Positions 1-9,575 of a DNA stretch of 35,865 bases are shown here, in pieces. Source of the DNA: an uncultured Bacteroidia bacterium (GTDB taxonomy: Bacteria > Bacteroidota > Bacteroidia > Bacteroidales > Prolixibacteraceae). The DNA is taken from assembly GCA_903927965.1 (NCBI GenBank), contig CAIYPA010000298.1:1-35865 (forward strand), in the 5' to 3' direction. Positions within the stretch are counted from its first letter, which is position 1; each line of letters opens with the position of its first letter. Under the pieces are notes generated by a model that had not been told where the DNA came from, did not search any database, and saw only the letters and a program-made list of their open reading frames with translations. The position numbers were made by a program, and so were the translations under genes.

Positions 1-997
1 CGGGGATAATGGATTTCATTTCTGCCTTATTTGTGATTTTTAATTGGCAACAACCATATCGCTAAATTAACGAAAATGGTTATATTTAAGGTGCACAATC
101 GGAATTAAATTTGAAAGATTATCTCCTGAGCGATTCATGATGTTCCAATTCCTCGGATAAGCAATACCAAAACAAGAAGCTCTGTGGCAAAACATTGTTC
201 TGGATGACGCCACCAACTTCCAAACGGCTTGTCCTCCCCGTCCGAAGGAAGTCTTGCACTTTTCCGGACATTCGGGCGCGGACGGTTTGGCTTCCACATC
301 CGAACCCTGGGTGGCACGGCCCGAGCCACATTTACGCTTTGACTGTGTTTTGGTTCGGGACCGCTTACCCAGGGCTATTGATATTTATCCCTTACAAGGA
401 ACTGACCGCGGTGGGATTTTGAAACGTTTCCGAATTGGTAGTAATTGACTATCCGGTTTTGGAAATCCAGACAAACTTTAAGCACAGTCAATACACCGTA
501 GGTGTTAAAATATTGTAGAATAAATAATTAACCCATACACAAAGGCGCAATCAGAGAGTCGTTGAGAGAGCGAATGATCTATGCGCCGCAAAGCAAACGC
601 AGTCCGTTGGCCAAAGAATTGGAAAGTACGTAAGCCGAAGAAGGGAGAATAGAAACCGGAACAATCAAAATTTTGGATTGCGCCACAATGTTTTAAAAGC
701 TGCATGGCGATACCAAGCAATATAACAGCACTTTCCCGCTCAGGACCTTTCATGTCCAGCATGAGTTTTGGAGTGTATGTTTGTAAAAAAAGATCAACAA
801 GGGTGTCACTATAGCGGTTTTTCGAAACAACAATTTACTAAGCGGAAACAAAAGGTTGTGAGACATCTATATGATAAATTGAGAGTTGGGTAATTTTGGG
901 TATTCGCATCAAATTTTAAAGAAGCTATATGATAATCGTTTTCAAAACTTAGTTTGTTATGATACCTTTGCAATTCTTAAAAAACGATGGTTCCATT
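1..997. other. Gene-poor left flank with inverted repeats
   Basis: I see no credible protein gene here. Reading frames on both strands are short, overlap each other and have no recognisable motifs. The part from 211 to 375 is unusually GC-rich for this window and full of palindromic arms. CCGTCCG at 238-244 pairs with CGGACGG at 279-285, and CCCTGGGT near 306-313 pairs with ACCCAGGG near 367-374. This looks like an intergenic repeat or the relic of a small mobile element. The 11-base direct repeat CTATATGATAA occurs at 867-877 and 925-935, just ahead of the first operon, and could be a regulator site, but nothing proves it. Confidence 0.5.
963..970 (+). promoter_or_regulatory. Candidate -7 element for the DUF4007 operon
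   Basis: TACCTTTG fits the Bacteroidetes -7 consensus TAnnTTTG and would start transcription about 20 bases ahead of the ATG at 998. There is no well-placed TTG at -33, so this is a partial match. It argues against a start at 959, which would lie upstream of the predicted transcript. Confidence 0.35.
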
Positions 998-1897
998 ATG
1001 ATAAATTTCAGGTTTTCAGGTCACGACACTTTTATTGTCAGGACGTTCTGGCCAAAAAAAGGATATGATTTTCTTAACAATGGAGGCAAATTCAGTGCCG
1101 ATGACGCAGTTGTTGACCTGGGAGTCGGGAAAAACATGGTTTCATCAATGGCCTATTGGATGAAAGCCTTTGGTCTGACACGTGAAGATACCTACGTATT
1201 GACCAATTTAGCTGATTTTCTTTTTAAAGATACTGGGGCTGACCCATATCTTGAAGATATTGGCTCGATATGGCTATTGCATTATTTTTTAATCAAAACC
1301 GGATATGCCTCTATTTATACACTAATATTTAATGAATTAAGAAAGGAAAGATCTTCCTTTAATAAAAATCAGCTCGTTTCATTTCTTAAACGGAAATATG
1401 CAGAAAACGATGATAGTCTATTAAACTCAAATACAATTGACAAGGATATTTCTGTTTTTACCCGGCTTTACAAGAAGGCTGATTTCCGTTCTTTATCAAA
1501 AGATTTTGAAGATGAAATTAATAGTTTAATGATTGATATTGAACTTGTTGATTTGTCAATCGAAGAAGAAACAAAAGAGGACAATAAGAAGGAAAAAGTG
1601 GAGTGGTATCATTTGAATGGCGAAAATAGAAGCACATTGCCACCTGCGGTTCTTTTATTCTCAATTTTAGATAATTTTGAAGGTTCAAAGAATATTGCTT
1701 TTAAAAGATTGGAAATTGAACTCAATAGTCCGGGAATGGTTTTTCTTATAAACAAAGATTCGCTGTACAAAAAATTAAAGGAGGTCGAACAATTGTATCC
1801 TGGAATTACTTTATCAGAAACCGCTGGAAATATCGTTTTGGTATTGCCCGATGGAATTGATAAATGGGAAATCTTATTAAACTACTATGCAAACTAA
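998..1897 (+). CDS. DUF4007 family protein
   Basis: This is a 299-residue cytosolic protein matching DUF4007. The start at 998 is chosen because the family normally begins a few residues before the motif FSGHDTF, here at residues 5-11; an earlier in-frame ATG at 959 adds 13 unlike residues. The family pattern continues with FWPKKGYDFL, then DLGVGKNMV, which is typical of the N-terminal half, and then DPYLEDIGSIWLLH. DUF4007 has no proven biochemistry. As I recall it, the family recurs beside PAPS-reductase-like genes in DNA-modification or defence loci, which fits the gene two positions downstream. It is the first gene of the operon and its end overlaps the next gene by 11 bases, suggesting translational coupling. 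The N-terminal half may be a nucleic-acid-binding or adaptor module, but that is inference. Confidence 0.85.
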   Translation: MINFRFSGHDTFIVRTFWPKKGYDFLNNGGKFSADDAVVDLGVGKNMVSSMAYWMKAFGLTREDTYVLTNLADFLFKDTGADPYLEDIGSIWLLHYFLIKTGYASIYTLIFNELRKERSSFNKNQLVSFLKRKYAENDDSLLNSNTIDKDISVFTRLYKKADFRSLSKDFEDEINSLMIDIELVDLSIEEETKEDNKKEKVEWYHLNGENRSTLPPAVLLFSILDNFEGSKNIAFKRLEIELNSPGMVFLINKDSLYKKLKEVEQLYPGITLSETAGNIVLVLPDGIDKWEILLNYYAN

Positions 1898-4800
1898 ATA
1901 TTTTTCCCCATCGGTTAATATTCAGCGGGATAGGGATAATGCGCTAAATTATATTCCTACAAGGAATGGGGAAAAAGCATTCCACAAGATTGTTTCTTCG
2001 TTTTCGCATGGCACCAAATCTTTCAATATCATTGGGGCGTATGGTTCAGGCAAGTCCTCATTTATTCTTGCGTTAGATAAAGTTCTGAATCACAAAGCAG
2101 ATTATTTTCAAAATCCTTTTGATGGAGAAATCGATCGTTTCGAAACCACTTTAATAGTTGGGGAATATGCTTCCTTCAAGCAAATATTCTTTGAAACCTT
2201 TGACATCGAACCGACTAAAAACATTTTTGACAATTTAAAATTAAAGGTAGAAAAGAAAGCTGAATCAAAAATAGGTCAACTGATTGTTGTTGATGAATTT
2301 GGAAAGTTTCTGGAGTATGCCGCTAAAGAAAATCCTGAAGACGAGCTTTATTTTATACAACAATTGGCTGAGTTCACAAATACAGCCAACCTGCCAATTC
2401 TGTTCATTACAACATTGCACCAAGCTTTTGAGGATTATGCACTTGGTTTGACAAAACCTCAAAAGAAAGAGTGGGACAAAGTAAAGGGACGACTCGCAGA
2501 AATTTCATTTAATGAACCAGTAGAGCAATTGTTATTCTTGGCCTCTGAAAGGATCAGTCAGAAGTTTTTGCCTTGTTCGGTTAAGTATGAAAAGCAAATC
2601 CAGTTATTTGAAGCAATACAGGATTCTGATGCTTTTCCTATGAGGGACTATTTTACTTTTGAATTTGCCCAAAAACTATTTCCATTTGATATTTTATCTG
2701 CCTCAATTGCAACCCTTGCTTTTCAAAGATATGGTCAGAACGAAAGGTCTTTGTTTTCATTTCTTGAATCAGAAGATTATTTGGGAATAAACGACTTTAC
2801 GAAGGGTAATGATTTCTACCACATCGCCCATATTTATGATTATTTAAAATACAATTTTCATAGTTTGGTGAATTCAAGGTTTAACCCCGATGCTGTACAA
2901 TGGAAGGCTTTGGATGAGGCCATTCAAAGGGCAGAATCTATTTTTGACAAAGATTTTGAAGATGCGGGGCAAATTTTAAAAACCATTGGGCTATTGTCCA
3001 TATTTGGCAGACAAGGACAGAAAACAAAAATGGATTTTTTGACTGCTTATGCTAAAATTGCATTAGGGATCAACAACCCTGTTAAGATCATCGATAAGCT
3101 TGAACAAAAACAGATTATCCGGTATCGTAATTATAGTCAACGGTATGTTTTGTTCAAAGGGACTGACATTGACATTAACTTGGAACTTGAACAAGCCGAA
3201 GGCCAGGTATCAAAAGACTTTTCAATTGTTCATCGCTTGCATAAACATTTTAATTTCCCTATAGTACCTGCCAAAAGGATTTTTTTTGAAAAAGGGACTC
3301 CGCGTTATTTTGTTTATGAAATTACTGAAAACCCAATCGTTAAAATACCTGAAGGACAAATCGACGGGTTCATCAATTTGGTTTTTAATCCGCTTCTGGA
3401 TAAAAAAAAGATATTGGAGTTTTCGGTCAATTCAAAAGAAGCGATTCTGTTTGGTTGGTTTCAAAATGCTGATTTGCTTAAAGATCAATTGATTGAAATT
3501 GAAAAAATACAAATTGTTAAAGATAAGTGCCTAGGCGATCCCATTGCCATTTTGGAACTTAACGAAAATCTATATTCTGCGACTGAATCACTAAACAGTC
3601 AATTTCATGCATCTTTTTATGGTAAAGATGCGAATGTTCTTTGGTATTTTAATGGGGAAGAGAAGCATTTTAAAAATACAAAAGAATTGAACTTACTTCT
3701 GTCCCTGATTTGTGAAAAGGTCTATCAAAAAACGCCGAAGCTTCTTAATGAATTAATGAACAGGGAGAAAGTAAGTGGAGCAATTTCTACTGCCAGGAAT
3801 AGATTAATTGGGCAACTTATTGAAAGTGGGAATGAAAAAAACATGGGTTTTGACGAAGATCACTTTCCGCCCGAAAAGACGATCTTTCTGACCCTTCTTC
3901 AACGTACAGGTATTCATCAGAAAATTGACAATACGTGGCAATTAGACAGGCCAACAGACACTACTTTTACCGATTTATGGGATGCTTCTGAGCATTTTCT
4001 TAAAAGTTGTGAAGTAGCTTCACGCAAATTGACCGAATTCATCGACATTTTAAAATCAAGGCCATATAAGCTCAAACAAGGATTTATTGATTTTTGGGTG
4101 CCAATATTTATTATCGCCAAACAAAAGCATATTGCATTTTACGAATCAGGGATTTTTATACCTTCCCTATCTGTCGATACTCTTGAAGTTGCTATGAAGC
4201 AGCCTCAGAAATACCATATCAGTACATTTAATCTAAGCGAGAATAGATTAAATATCTTCAACCGGTATCGGAATTTCTTAAACCAGATTGAAGAGAACAA
4301 ACCTGATTTAGATACTTTCATCGAAACAGTAAAACCGTTCTTATCTTTTTCCAAACAATTGGTCCCTTTTACCAAACAAACCAAGCAACTCTCCAAAGAG
4401 GCAATGCGTTTAAGGGAGGCTATTTCAATTGCAACCGATCCAGAGAAGATATTTTTCGAAGACATTCCACGTGCATTAGGTTTTACGCTCAAGGATTTTG
4501 CAAACGACAATAAACTTGAAGATTTTTCATTGAATTTACAAAGTGCCGTAAGGGAGATTAGCAGTGCTTTTCCTAATTTGGTTAATCGCATCGAAAATGT
4601 GATTAGCAATACTGTTCAGAATGAAATGGTAAATTTCCCGGAAAATAAATTTTTGCTGCAGCAACGGTTTAAGGAATTGAAAAAGGAGCAAATCGAACCG
4701 AAACTTCGTGTCCTGATTCAACGGATCAATACACCTTTGGAGGATCGGCAATCCTGGGTAAGTTCAATCGCAACAGCAATCAAATCAAAACCACTTGATC

Positions 4801-5102
4801 AGTTTACCGATGGGGATGAGCAAGATTTTAAAATAAATTTTCCCCGACGTATTCACGAATTGGATAATTTAACCGATATTAGCCAAAAAGATATTGACGA
4901 GTCAAAGGAGGAAATACTTAAACTTGAATTGACTTCGTTTGTTAAAGGAGTACAAAGAAACTTGATTCGGTTACCCAAGGAGAAAGTCAAATTGATCGAC
5001 GAGAAGAAGAAAACGATTCAGAAACTCTTAGGTATTAACGACAGGCAGACCAATATCGCATTATTGATCAAGTTATTACAGGAAGCGATTGAAAATGAGT
5101 AG
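1887..5102 (+). CDS. Large P-loop ATPase, BrxC/PglY-like
   Basis: This 1071-residue protein carries one clear ATPase core near its N-terminus. A Walker A motif GAYGSGKSS lies at about residues 50-58, a Walker B motif LIVVDEF at 132-138 with the expected Asp-Glu pair, and a sensor-like FITTLHQ at about 173-179. The segment EWDKVKGRLAEISF, near residues 195-208, resembles the post-core motif of large defence ATPases such as BrxC/PglY and related phosphorothioation-linked ATPases. The remaining 800 residues are charged and largely helical, with no domain I recognise. The start overlaps the DUF4007 gene by 11 bases, and the stop overlaps the PP-loop gene by 8. It probably energises target recognition or assembly of the modification or restriction complex. 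The assignment to BrxC specifically is uncertain; the ATPase call is firm. Confidence 0.75.
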   Translation: MQTKYFSPSVNIQRDRDNALNYIPTRNGEKAFHKIVSSFSHGTKSFNIIGAYGSGKSSFILALDKVLNHKADYFQNPFDGEIDRFETTLIVGEYASFKQIFFETFDIEPTKNIFDNLKLKVEKKAESKIGQLIVVDEFGKFLEYAAKENPEDELYFIQQLAEFTNTANLPILFITTLHQAFEDYALGLTKPQKKEWDKVKGRLAEISFNEPVEQLLFLASERISQKFLPCSVKYEKQIQLFEAIQDSDAFPMRDYFTFEFAQKLFPFDILSASIATLAFQRYGQNERSLFSFLESEDYLGINDFTKGNDFYHIAHIYDYLKYNFHSLVNSRFNPDAVQWKALDEAIQRAESIFDKDFEDAGQILKTIGLLSIFGRQGQKTKMDFLTAYAKIALGINNPVKIIDKLEQKQIIRYRNYSQRYVLFKGTDIDINLELEQAEGQVSKDFSIVHRLHKHFNFPIVPAKRIFFEKGTPRYFVYEITENPIVKIPEGQIDGFINLVFNPLLDKKKILEFSVNSKEAILFGWFQNADLLKDQLIEIEKIQIVKDKCLGDPIAILELNENLYSATESLNSQFHASFYGKDANVLWYFNGEEKHFKNTKELNLLLSLICEKVYQKTPKLLNELMNREKVSGAISTARNRLIGQLIESGNEKNMGFDEDHFPPEKTIFLTLLQRTGIHQKIDNTWQLDRPTDTTFTDLWDASEHFLKSCEVASRKLTEFIDILKSRPYKLKQGFIDFWVPIFIIAKQKHIAFYESGIFIPSLSVDTLEVAMKQPQKYHISTFNLSENRLNIFNRYRNFLNQIEENKPDLDTFIETVKPFLSFSKQLVPFTKQTKQLSKEAMRLREAISIATDPEKIFFEDIPRALGFTLKDFANDNKLEDFSLNLQSAVREISSAFPNLVNRIENVISNTVQNEMVNFPENKFLLQQRFKELKKEQIEPKLRVLIQRINTPLEDRQSWVSSIATAIKSKPLDQFTDGDEQDFKINFPRRIHELDNLTDISQKDIDESKEEILKLELTSFVKGVQRNLIRLPKEKVKLIDEKKKTIQKLLGINDRQTNIALLIKLLQEAIENE

Positions 5103-6201
5103 GAAAGTAAGACATGTTTTAGGAATTTCGGGTGGAAAAGATAGTGCCGCCTTGGCGATGTACATGAAAATGCACCATCCTGAGATTGATATGGAATATT
5201 ACTTTACCGATACAGGAAAAGAGTTGGATGAAACATATGAACTGATCAACGAATTGGAATCGTTCCTGGGCAAGCAAATCATAAAACTTGAAGCCAACCA
5301 TAGCCACAAAAACCCTTTTGATCATTATTTGGATGTTTACAACGGTTATCTACCTTCCTCGATGGCGCGGTGGTGTACCCAGAAATTGAAACTTGAACCA
5401 TTTGAAGCCTGGATCAAAGATGATTTGGCCATTTCGTATGTTGGTATCCGCGATGACGAAGACCGCGAGGGGTATGTTTCGACCAAGGCCAATATTCAAT
5501 CTGTATTTCCATTTCGTAAGCATATTTGGAGCATGGAGATTTTGTACAAAGTATTGCACAATTCGACAATTGACCGGTTAGCAACACATTACAAAAAACA
5601 TGGTTCCCCCGAGATGATGGAAAGGTATTTGGAAATAGTCTATGAACTCCAGTCATCCAAATATTTGCTTTCACAAAAATTGAAAGACCTGTTGCAGTTA
5701 AGTATCTCGACCTTTAACCACGTTGTTTTTGATTTCTTAAAAGACGAAAATTATCCGGTTTCATATATTAATGAATATTCTTTGCTCGATAACGAAGAGA
5801 GCATAGACATTAAAAAGGTTTACCAACTGTTTAAGGACAATGGCGTTAAAGTGCCGGGGTATTACGATGAAATTGAATTTGAAGTTGATGGCAAGAAAGG
5901 TGTCTATAACCGTAGCCGTTCCGGTTGTTTCTTTTGCTTTTACCAACGTAAGATTGAATGGGTTTGGTTATACGAACGCCACCCCGATTTATTTTCTAAA
6001 GCGCAGGAATACGAAAAAGATGGTTACAGTTGGATGGATAACGAAACGCTCGATCAGATTATTAAGCCTGCCCGTTTGGCCCAGATAAAACTCGATTACA
6101 TAGCAACCATTCAGAAAAAGTTAAATGGCAAGAATAAATCTAATAAATTAGTGGATATTTTGGCCAGTGATACAGAGGTTTGTGCCAATTGTTTTATATA
6201 A
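5095..6201 (+). CDS. PAPS-reductase/DndC-like PP-loop sulfur enzyme
   Basis: This 368-residue protein belongs to the adenine nucleotide alpha hydrolase/PAPS reductase superfamily. The PP-loop SGGKDS at residues 12-17 binds and activates ATP. YVGIRDDEDR, at about 115-124, is a second family signature. Cysteines lie at 94, at 278 and 281 (SGCFFC), and at 363 and 366 at the extreme C-terminus. Two CxxC pairs could hold an iron-sulfur cluster or zinc, as in DndC. In DndC the enzyme uses ATP to put sulfur into the DNA backbone; in type 4 BREX the equivalent protein is BrxP. A helical insert of roughly 100 residues sits between the PP-loop half and the C278 pair. ATG at 5095 is preferred over TTG at 5089. 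No cysteine desulfurase is encoded nearby, so sulfur would come from a housekeeping enzyme. Confidence 0.85.
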   Translation: MSRKVRHVLGISGGKDSAALAMYMKMHHPEIDMEYYFTDTGKELDETYELINELESFLGKQIIKLEANHSHKNPFDHYLDVYNGYLPSSMARWCTQKLKLEPFEAWIKDDLAISYVGIRDDEDREGYVSTKANIQSVFPFRKHIWSMEILYKVLHNSTIDRLATHYKKHGSPEMMERYLEIVYELQSSKYLLSQKLKDLLQLSISTFNHVVFDFLKDENYPVSYINEYSLLDNEESIDIKKVYQLFKDNGVKVPGYYDEIEFEVDGKKGVYNRSRSGCFFCFYQRKIEWVWLYERHPDLFSKAQEYEKDGYSWMDNETLDQIIKPARLAQIKLDYIATIQKKLNGKNKSNKLVDILASDTEVCANCFI

Positions 6202-6215
6202 CTTTATTTTTTCTT

Positions 6216-8453
6216 ATGACTGAAGAAAATGGAATAAGAGAAGTTGGTTTTACCATTGATGCTGGTCTAATACAGAGACTCGGCTATGAACTTGTTGGTC
6301 GAGCCGAAACAGCCGTTTCTGAACTCATAAAAAATGCTTATGACGCAGATGCAACTATTGTTGAAGTTGATTTTATTAGTGCAAATAAAATAGGAGGTAC
6401 GCTAGTCATTTCAGATAATGGTGTTGGTATGTCTGAAGGCCAATTGATCAATGGATTTATGAGAATTTCATCAACAGATAAACTCCATAATCCTAACTCC
6501 ATCAGATTTAATCGAACTAAAGCCGGGAGAAAAGGTATTGGCCGATTTGCTACCCAACGTTTGGGCGAAACTTTAACAATTATAACTCAAACAAAGGAAG
6601 CAGAAAAAGCAATAAGAATTATCATTGATTGGAACAGATATAGTATTGATAATGAGTTAAGTTCTATTACATTTCCTATCGAATTTGTAGATAAAAAGAA
6701 AGAAGAAGGAACAACTCTAACGATTAACTTCCTTCGTGATAGTTGGTCAATCACTGCTATAAAAAAAGTTTATCGGTATGTCTTAGACCTCTTTCAGCCA
6801 GACTATTTATCTGAGAGAAGTAAAACGAATAATTCTGCCATACAAAACGAAGTGTCTTTTAAAGTAAACTTTAATCTAGTCATTAATGGTCAAATTCAAA
6901 ACATTGTAAACGAAAAATTATCAATTTTTGATAAATCCTTAGCTGTTTTTGAAGGTTATATTGATAAAGTCCATCGTGGTTCTGTCCATGTCAAAAGTGA
7001 TGGTTTAAATATTAATGACATTGTTAATATTGATTTTAACAAGAAAAATGATGATTCAGATGATATCGAAAAAAGATATTTAAAACTTGCTGATGTCCAT
7101 TTTAAAATACACTATTTCATCTATTCAAGACCACAGTATTATCAAGGACGAATAACAAAGCTAGAATTAAATGGCATACAAGAATTATCAAAAACTGCAA
7201 GTGGAGTTCGATTATACAGAAATGGATTTCGGGTTCTACCTTATGGTGAAACGACGGACGATTGGACAAATATAGATAGAAGATGGTCTAGCGAATCAGG
7301 TTTTGTTAATATCCCATTAAGTAATAAGAATTTATACGGTTTTGTTGAAATTACGGATCCGGAAGGAAAACTTTTTGAAGAGACAGCTAGTCGAGAGGGA
7401 CTAATTGAGAATGAAGCATTTATTCAACTTTCAGATTTTCTACATAAATCTTTAATTGCTGCAAGACAACGAATTAGTGAAGGGGTTACTCTCTTTAAGG
7501 AACAACAAGTATGGGATGAAAACTTCACAGATGAATCAGAAGAAAATCAACAATCAACAGAGGAGAAACTAAAAGAATTAGAAAAAATTGTTGGCGATTT
7601 AGGTGAACAAAAGGATGATACGCAGAAGGAGCAACAAGGTTCTGGTAATGAGAAAGAGAAAAAGGAGGATAGAAAAGAAATAGGGAAAAAGCTTGTAGCT
7701 TCAATTCGCAAAGAAATAGAAGAAGCTAGTATGCTTCGTGTATTAGCGGGAATGGGTCTTACAATTGGAGAGTTTTCACATGAAGTCAAACAGTTTCAAC
7801 CATCAGTTTATGGTTATATCAGTAAATTGAAGGAAGAAGATCTATCGAAAAACGCACTAGTTCAATTAGAAGGAATTAAGCTCAATTTAAACAATCTTAT
7901 CGCTTACACGGGTTACTTTAATGCTACGGTTTCTCAAAATATTAATAGAGAAACTTCGCCAATAGATGTTTTGGCCATACTCGATATTTTCCAAAAAACA
8001 ATTGATAATGATTTGAAGAAGAATAGTATATCTTTCGAGGTTGAGGAATGGGATTTTGATGTTATTACTGTGCCGATGCATAAATCTGAATGGAGTTCCA
8101 TATTATTCAACCTTTATACAAATGCAAAAAAAGCAATCAATAGGGCAAAATCAAGTGGCAAAATCCTAGTTGAAGTAGGGGTTGATGTAAATAATATATT
8201 TCTGAACTTTCATGATAATGGAGATGGAATTCCATTGGAAAACCATAATAGAGTTTTTAATGCTTTCTTTACAACATCTACACCTGCAGGATTTGATGCT
8301 CCCAAAAATGACCAAATGATAGGATCAGGACTTGGTTTAAAAATTATTAAAGACATTATTGTCTCATATAGAGGTAGTATTTCTGTTGTTCAAGCCAATA
8401 CTGGTTTTAGTACATGTATCAAAATTGAGATACCCCGTTTAATTAAAAAATAG
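6216..8453 (+). CDS. Dual-GHKL protein: Hsp90-like ATPase fused to histidine kinase
   Basis: This 745-residue cytosolic protein holds two separate GHKL ATP-binding modules. The N-terminal one has an N-box (ELIKNAYDAD, residues 36-45), a G1 box (DNGVGM, 67-72) and a glycine-rich lid (KGIGRFATQRLG, 106-117), as in Hsp90/MutL/MORC-type ATPases. A highly charged linker at about 440-500 follows. The C-terminal half is kinase-like: FSHEVKQ puts a candidate phospho-acceptor at His522, NLYTNAKKA carries the N-box Asn636, HDNGDGI the G1 Asp667, and GSGLGLKI the G2 box near residue 703. No membrane segment is seen, so it should sense a cytosolic signal. ATG at 6216 was chosen because the family begins near REVGFTIDAG; an in-frame TTG at 6180 would overlap the upstream gene. 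The receiver gene starts 7 bases later. Confidence 0.8.
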   Translation: MTEENGIREVGFTIDAGLIQRLGYELVGRAETAVSELIKNAYDADATIVEVDFISANKIGGTLVISDNGVGMSEGQLINGFMRISSTDKLHNPNSIRFNRTKAGRKGIGRFATQRLGETLTIITQTKEAEKAIRIIIDWNRYSIDNELSSITFPIEFVDKKKEEGTTLTINFLRDSWSITAIKKVYRYVLDLFQPDYLSERSKTNNSAIQNEVSFKVNFNLVINGQIQNIVNEKLSIFDKSLAVFEGYIDKVHRGSVHVKSDGLNINDIVNIDFNKKNDDSDDIEKRYLKLADVHFKIHYFIYSRPQYYQGRITKLELNGIQELSKTASGVRLYRNGFRVLPYGETTDDWTNIDRRWSSESGFVNIPLSNKNLYGFVEITDPEGKLFEETASREGLIENEAFIQLSDFLHKSLIAARQRISEGVTLFKEQQVWDENFTDESEENQQSTEEKLKELEKIVGDLGEQKDDTQKEQQGSGNEKEKKEDRKEIGKKLVASIRKEIEEASMLRVLAGMGLTIGEFSHEVKQFQPSVYGYISKLKEEDLSKNALVQLEGIKLNLNNLIAYTGYFNATVSQNINRETSPIDVLAILDIFQKTIDNDLKKNSISFEVEEWDFDVITVPMHKSEWSSILFNLYTNAKKAINRAKSSGKILVEVGVDVNNIFLNFHDNGDGIPLENHNRVFNAFFTTSTPAGFDAPKNDQMIGSGLGLKIIKDIIVSYRGSISVVQANTGFSTCIKIEIPRLIKK

Positions 8454-8460
8454 CTAAAAA

Positions 8461-9573
8461 ATGAAATATCTATACATTGACGATGATTCTAACGACAGAA
8501 CTGAGGGTACTGTCCAAGGGTTTAATAAAGACAATTACATTGAAATTATCTTTAGTCTTCCACAAAGTTCTTGGGAGGCACAAATACATTTTATCAACGA
8601 AAAAGAAAAGGAAGATAAGCTTGATGGCTTAATTCTAGATTTAAGATTGGATGATTATCCAAACCTCGAACATAAAAAAGCTAATTTCAGAGGAACCTCG
8701 TTAGCTCAAGAAATAAGAACGAGACAAAAAGAGGGTATTTTAAAACCCTTTCCGGTGGTGCTATTCTCAGGAAATGATAAGGTTGTAAATTCATTAGAAA
8801 ACTCAGGAAAAGATTTATTCGATATTTGTATCGAAAAGGAAATCATTGACGATACGACCTACATACCCTATCGCTATAAACTATATGCTCTAGCTGACGG
8901 GTATAAGATAATTTCTAAATCGGATCTGAATCTATCAGATATTTTGAATGTTGACATTAAAATTATTGATGATCGATTTCTATCAGAGTTGAATAACTTA
9001 TCAGGATACCCGACCCATGTCATTGCTCGTTTTATACTAAATGAATTAATCGAAAAACAAGGACCATTAATCGATGAAAGTATTTTAGCTGCTAGACTGG
9101 GGGTTGATAAAAGTCGATCAACGGATTGGGATAAAATAATAGAGTCTCTTTCATTTTCTAAATACTCAGGTGTATTTAGTTCAGGTTGGTCTCGTTGGTG
9201 GATGCCAATGGTAGAACAGTGGTGGGTAGAATCCATTAATTCCACGTCTTATCTTCGTTCAACACCCGCAAGCGAACGAGTGAAATTGATAAATGAAAAA
9301 TTAGGAATAACAAATATTTTTCCATCGGATAGAATCGAAAAATCTGATAGTGAGGAATATTGGACAGTATGTAAAGGCTATTATCGGCCTCTTGATCCTG
9401 TTGATGGCCTAATAATATACGGTCAAGAAAATCTGTATCCATGGCAAGATTCTGAATATGTTTCAATTGATGCTGCTTTACGAAGGAAGAATGTTGACAG
9501 TTGGAAAAAAGTCGCAAAAATTGAGGAAGAAAGACTTAATGAATTACAAGTGCAATTTAAAAGACCAAGATAG
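8461..9573 (+). CDS. Receiver-domain protein with unknown C-terminal domain
   Basis: This 370-residue protein starts with a CheY-like receiver. The acidic cluster IDDDS lies at residues 6-10, the phospho-acceptor is Asp60 in LILDLRLDD, and Ser103 in VLFSGND occupies the usual Thr/Ser position. A conserved Lys is less certain. The remaining 240 residues contain no helix-turn-helix, GGDEF, nuclease or other output domain that I recognise. There is a Trp-rich stretch (RWWMPMVEQWW, near 245-255). Its place directly after the dual-GHKL kinase gene, with a 7-base gap, makes it the likely phosphorelay partner. The output may be a protein-protein or enzymatic effect, rather than transcription. The C-terminal half is the best candidate in this operon for an unknown effector. 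Confidence 0.75.
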   Translation: MKYLYIDDDSNDRTEGTVQGFNKDNYIEIIFSLPQSSWEAQIHFINEKEKEDKLDGLILDLRLDDYPNLEHKKANFRGTSLAQEIRTRQKEGILKPFPVVLFSGNDKVVNSLENSGKDLFDICIEKEIIDDTTYIPYRYKLYALADGYKIISKSDLNLSDILNVDIKIIDDRFLSELNNLSGYPTHVIARFILNELIEKQGPLIDESILAARLGVDKSRSTDWDKIIESLSFSKYSGVFSSGWSRWWMPMVEQWWVESINSTSYLRSTPASERVKLINEKLGITNIFPSDRIEKSDSEEYWTVCKGYYRPLDPVDGLIIYGQENLYPWQDSEYVSIDAALRRKNVDSWKKVAKIEEERLNELQVQFKRPR

Positions 9574-9575
9574 TT

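Noticed and set aside
505-762. 85-codon minus-strand frame
   Set aside because: No motif, no promoter, no plausible start signals, and the composition looks like non-coding relic sequence.
959-997. In-frame upstream ATG adding 13 residues to the DUF4007 protein
   Set aside because: The extra residues do not fit the family start, and a promoter-like -7 element lies after this ATG.
4205-4609. 134-codon frame antisense to the large ATPase
   Set aside because: It is a shadow of the real gene; no motif is seen on this strand.
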